Source of the DNA: Methylomonas sp.
GTDB lineage: Bacteria; Pseudomonadota; Gammaproteobacteria; Methylococcales; Methylomonadaceae
Length of the DNA stretch: 5,052 bases
NCBI GenBank assembly: GCA_026988195.1
Contig: JALSLS010000016.1
Location: forward strand, 1-5,052
Reading direction: 5' to 3'
In this document: positions 4,866 to 5,052 of the stretch, piece after piece
Position numbering within the stretch: position 1 is the stretch's first letter
Layout: the number at the start of each line of letters is the position of its first letter
Notes under the pieces: generated by a model
The model's database searches: none
Seen by the model: the letters and a program-made list of their open reading frames with translations, nothing else
Told to the model about the DNA's origin: nothing
Position numbers and translations under genes: made by a program

Positions 4866-5052
4866 ATGCATACTCTATTTAAAACCATTGGCATCATTGG
4901 AAAACACAAAGATCCTCGTATTGCCAAAACAATTACTTGCGTGTATGATTTTTTACACAAAAATAACTATAGAGTTATTATCGACTCTAAAAGTGCTGCT
5001 GTTTTATCTCAGCCTGCAATTGAGTCATTTGAAGTCCACTCTTTGGGGGAGC
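4866..5052 (+). CDS. nadK: NAD kinase, N-terminal fragment cut by the window edge
   Basis: Sixty-two codons from the ATG to the window end are open. The start, LFKTIGIIGK (4-13) followed by DPRIAKTI (16-23), then FLHKNNYRVIIDSKSA (29-44) and VHSLGE at the end, matches the N-terminal Rossmann-like part of gammaproteobacterial NAD kinases (IGIIG, one helix, then a V-x-x-D strand). NAD kinase phosphorylates NAD to NADP in the cytoplasm. The diagnostic GGDG motif would come shortly after the window ends and so is not seen. No clear Shine-Dalgarno precedes the ATG. It is divergent from plcP, with two repeat elements between them; I see no functional link. Confidence 0.85.
   Translation, partial: MHTLFKTIGIIGKHKDPRIAKTITCVYDFLHKNNYRVIIDSKSAAVLSQPAIESFEVHSLGE

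Overview
The window looks like chromosome from an AT-rich, Gram-negative gammaproteobacterium. The pointers are a PEP-CTERM-type sorted protein, a cyclic di-GMP-I (GEMM) riboswitch, a PhoB-style promoter, a gammaproteobacterial-type NAD kinase start, and REP-like palindromes of kinds I associate with methanotrophs (Methylococcales) and Thiotrichales-like sulfur bacteria. Genus cannot be fixed from this sequence.

Layout. (a) 1-2237, minus strand: a two-gene exported-protein operon. A PEP-CTERM-like protein (2237-1461) is followed 29 bases later by a large PstS-like periplasmic binding protein that begins at 1431 and runs off the left edge of the window. (b) 2238-2573, minus strand: the long leader of that operon. 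In transcription order it holds a possible Pho box and -10, four successive small hairpins that all show AGGG in the loop, a c-di-GMP-I aptamer, and a rho-independent terminator whose 5' arm is shared with the 3' part of the aptamer. (c) 2574-3186, plus strand: an AT-rich control region packed with direct and inverted repeats, then a ribbon-helix-helix regulator gene. (d) 3187-3422: a convergent gap holding a REP-like hairpin and a 126-bp MITE-like element with perfect 20-bp inverted ends. (e) 3423-4483, minus strand: a two-gene unit of a PlcP-type metallophosphoesterase and a small basic membrane protein. Four in-phase 11-bp Pho half-sites lie directly upstream, six bases from a -10. (f) 4567-4865: an offset fifth Pho half-site, a 69-bp palindrome, a C/G-tract hairpin and a -10; I see nothing else in 4680-4734 or 4769-4819. 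(g) 4866-5052, plus strand: the start of an NAD kinase gene, cut by the window edge.

How the parts may fit together. The best-supported theme is phosphate starvation. PlcP degrades phospholipid head groups so that lipids can be remodelled when phosphate is scarce, and its promoter has the geometry of an E. coli PhoB promoter. The opposite operon encodes a PstS-fold protein and may have its own weaker Pho box, with a c-di-GMP ON switch and possible CsrA/RsmA sites in its leader. That would join phosphate status, c-di-GMP (biofilm/surface state) and possibly Csr signalling on one pair of exported proteins. The plcP Pho box is directly visible. The riboswitch call rests on strong motif matches. 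The integrated circuit is inference.
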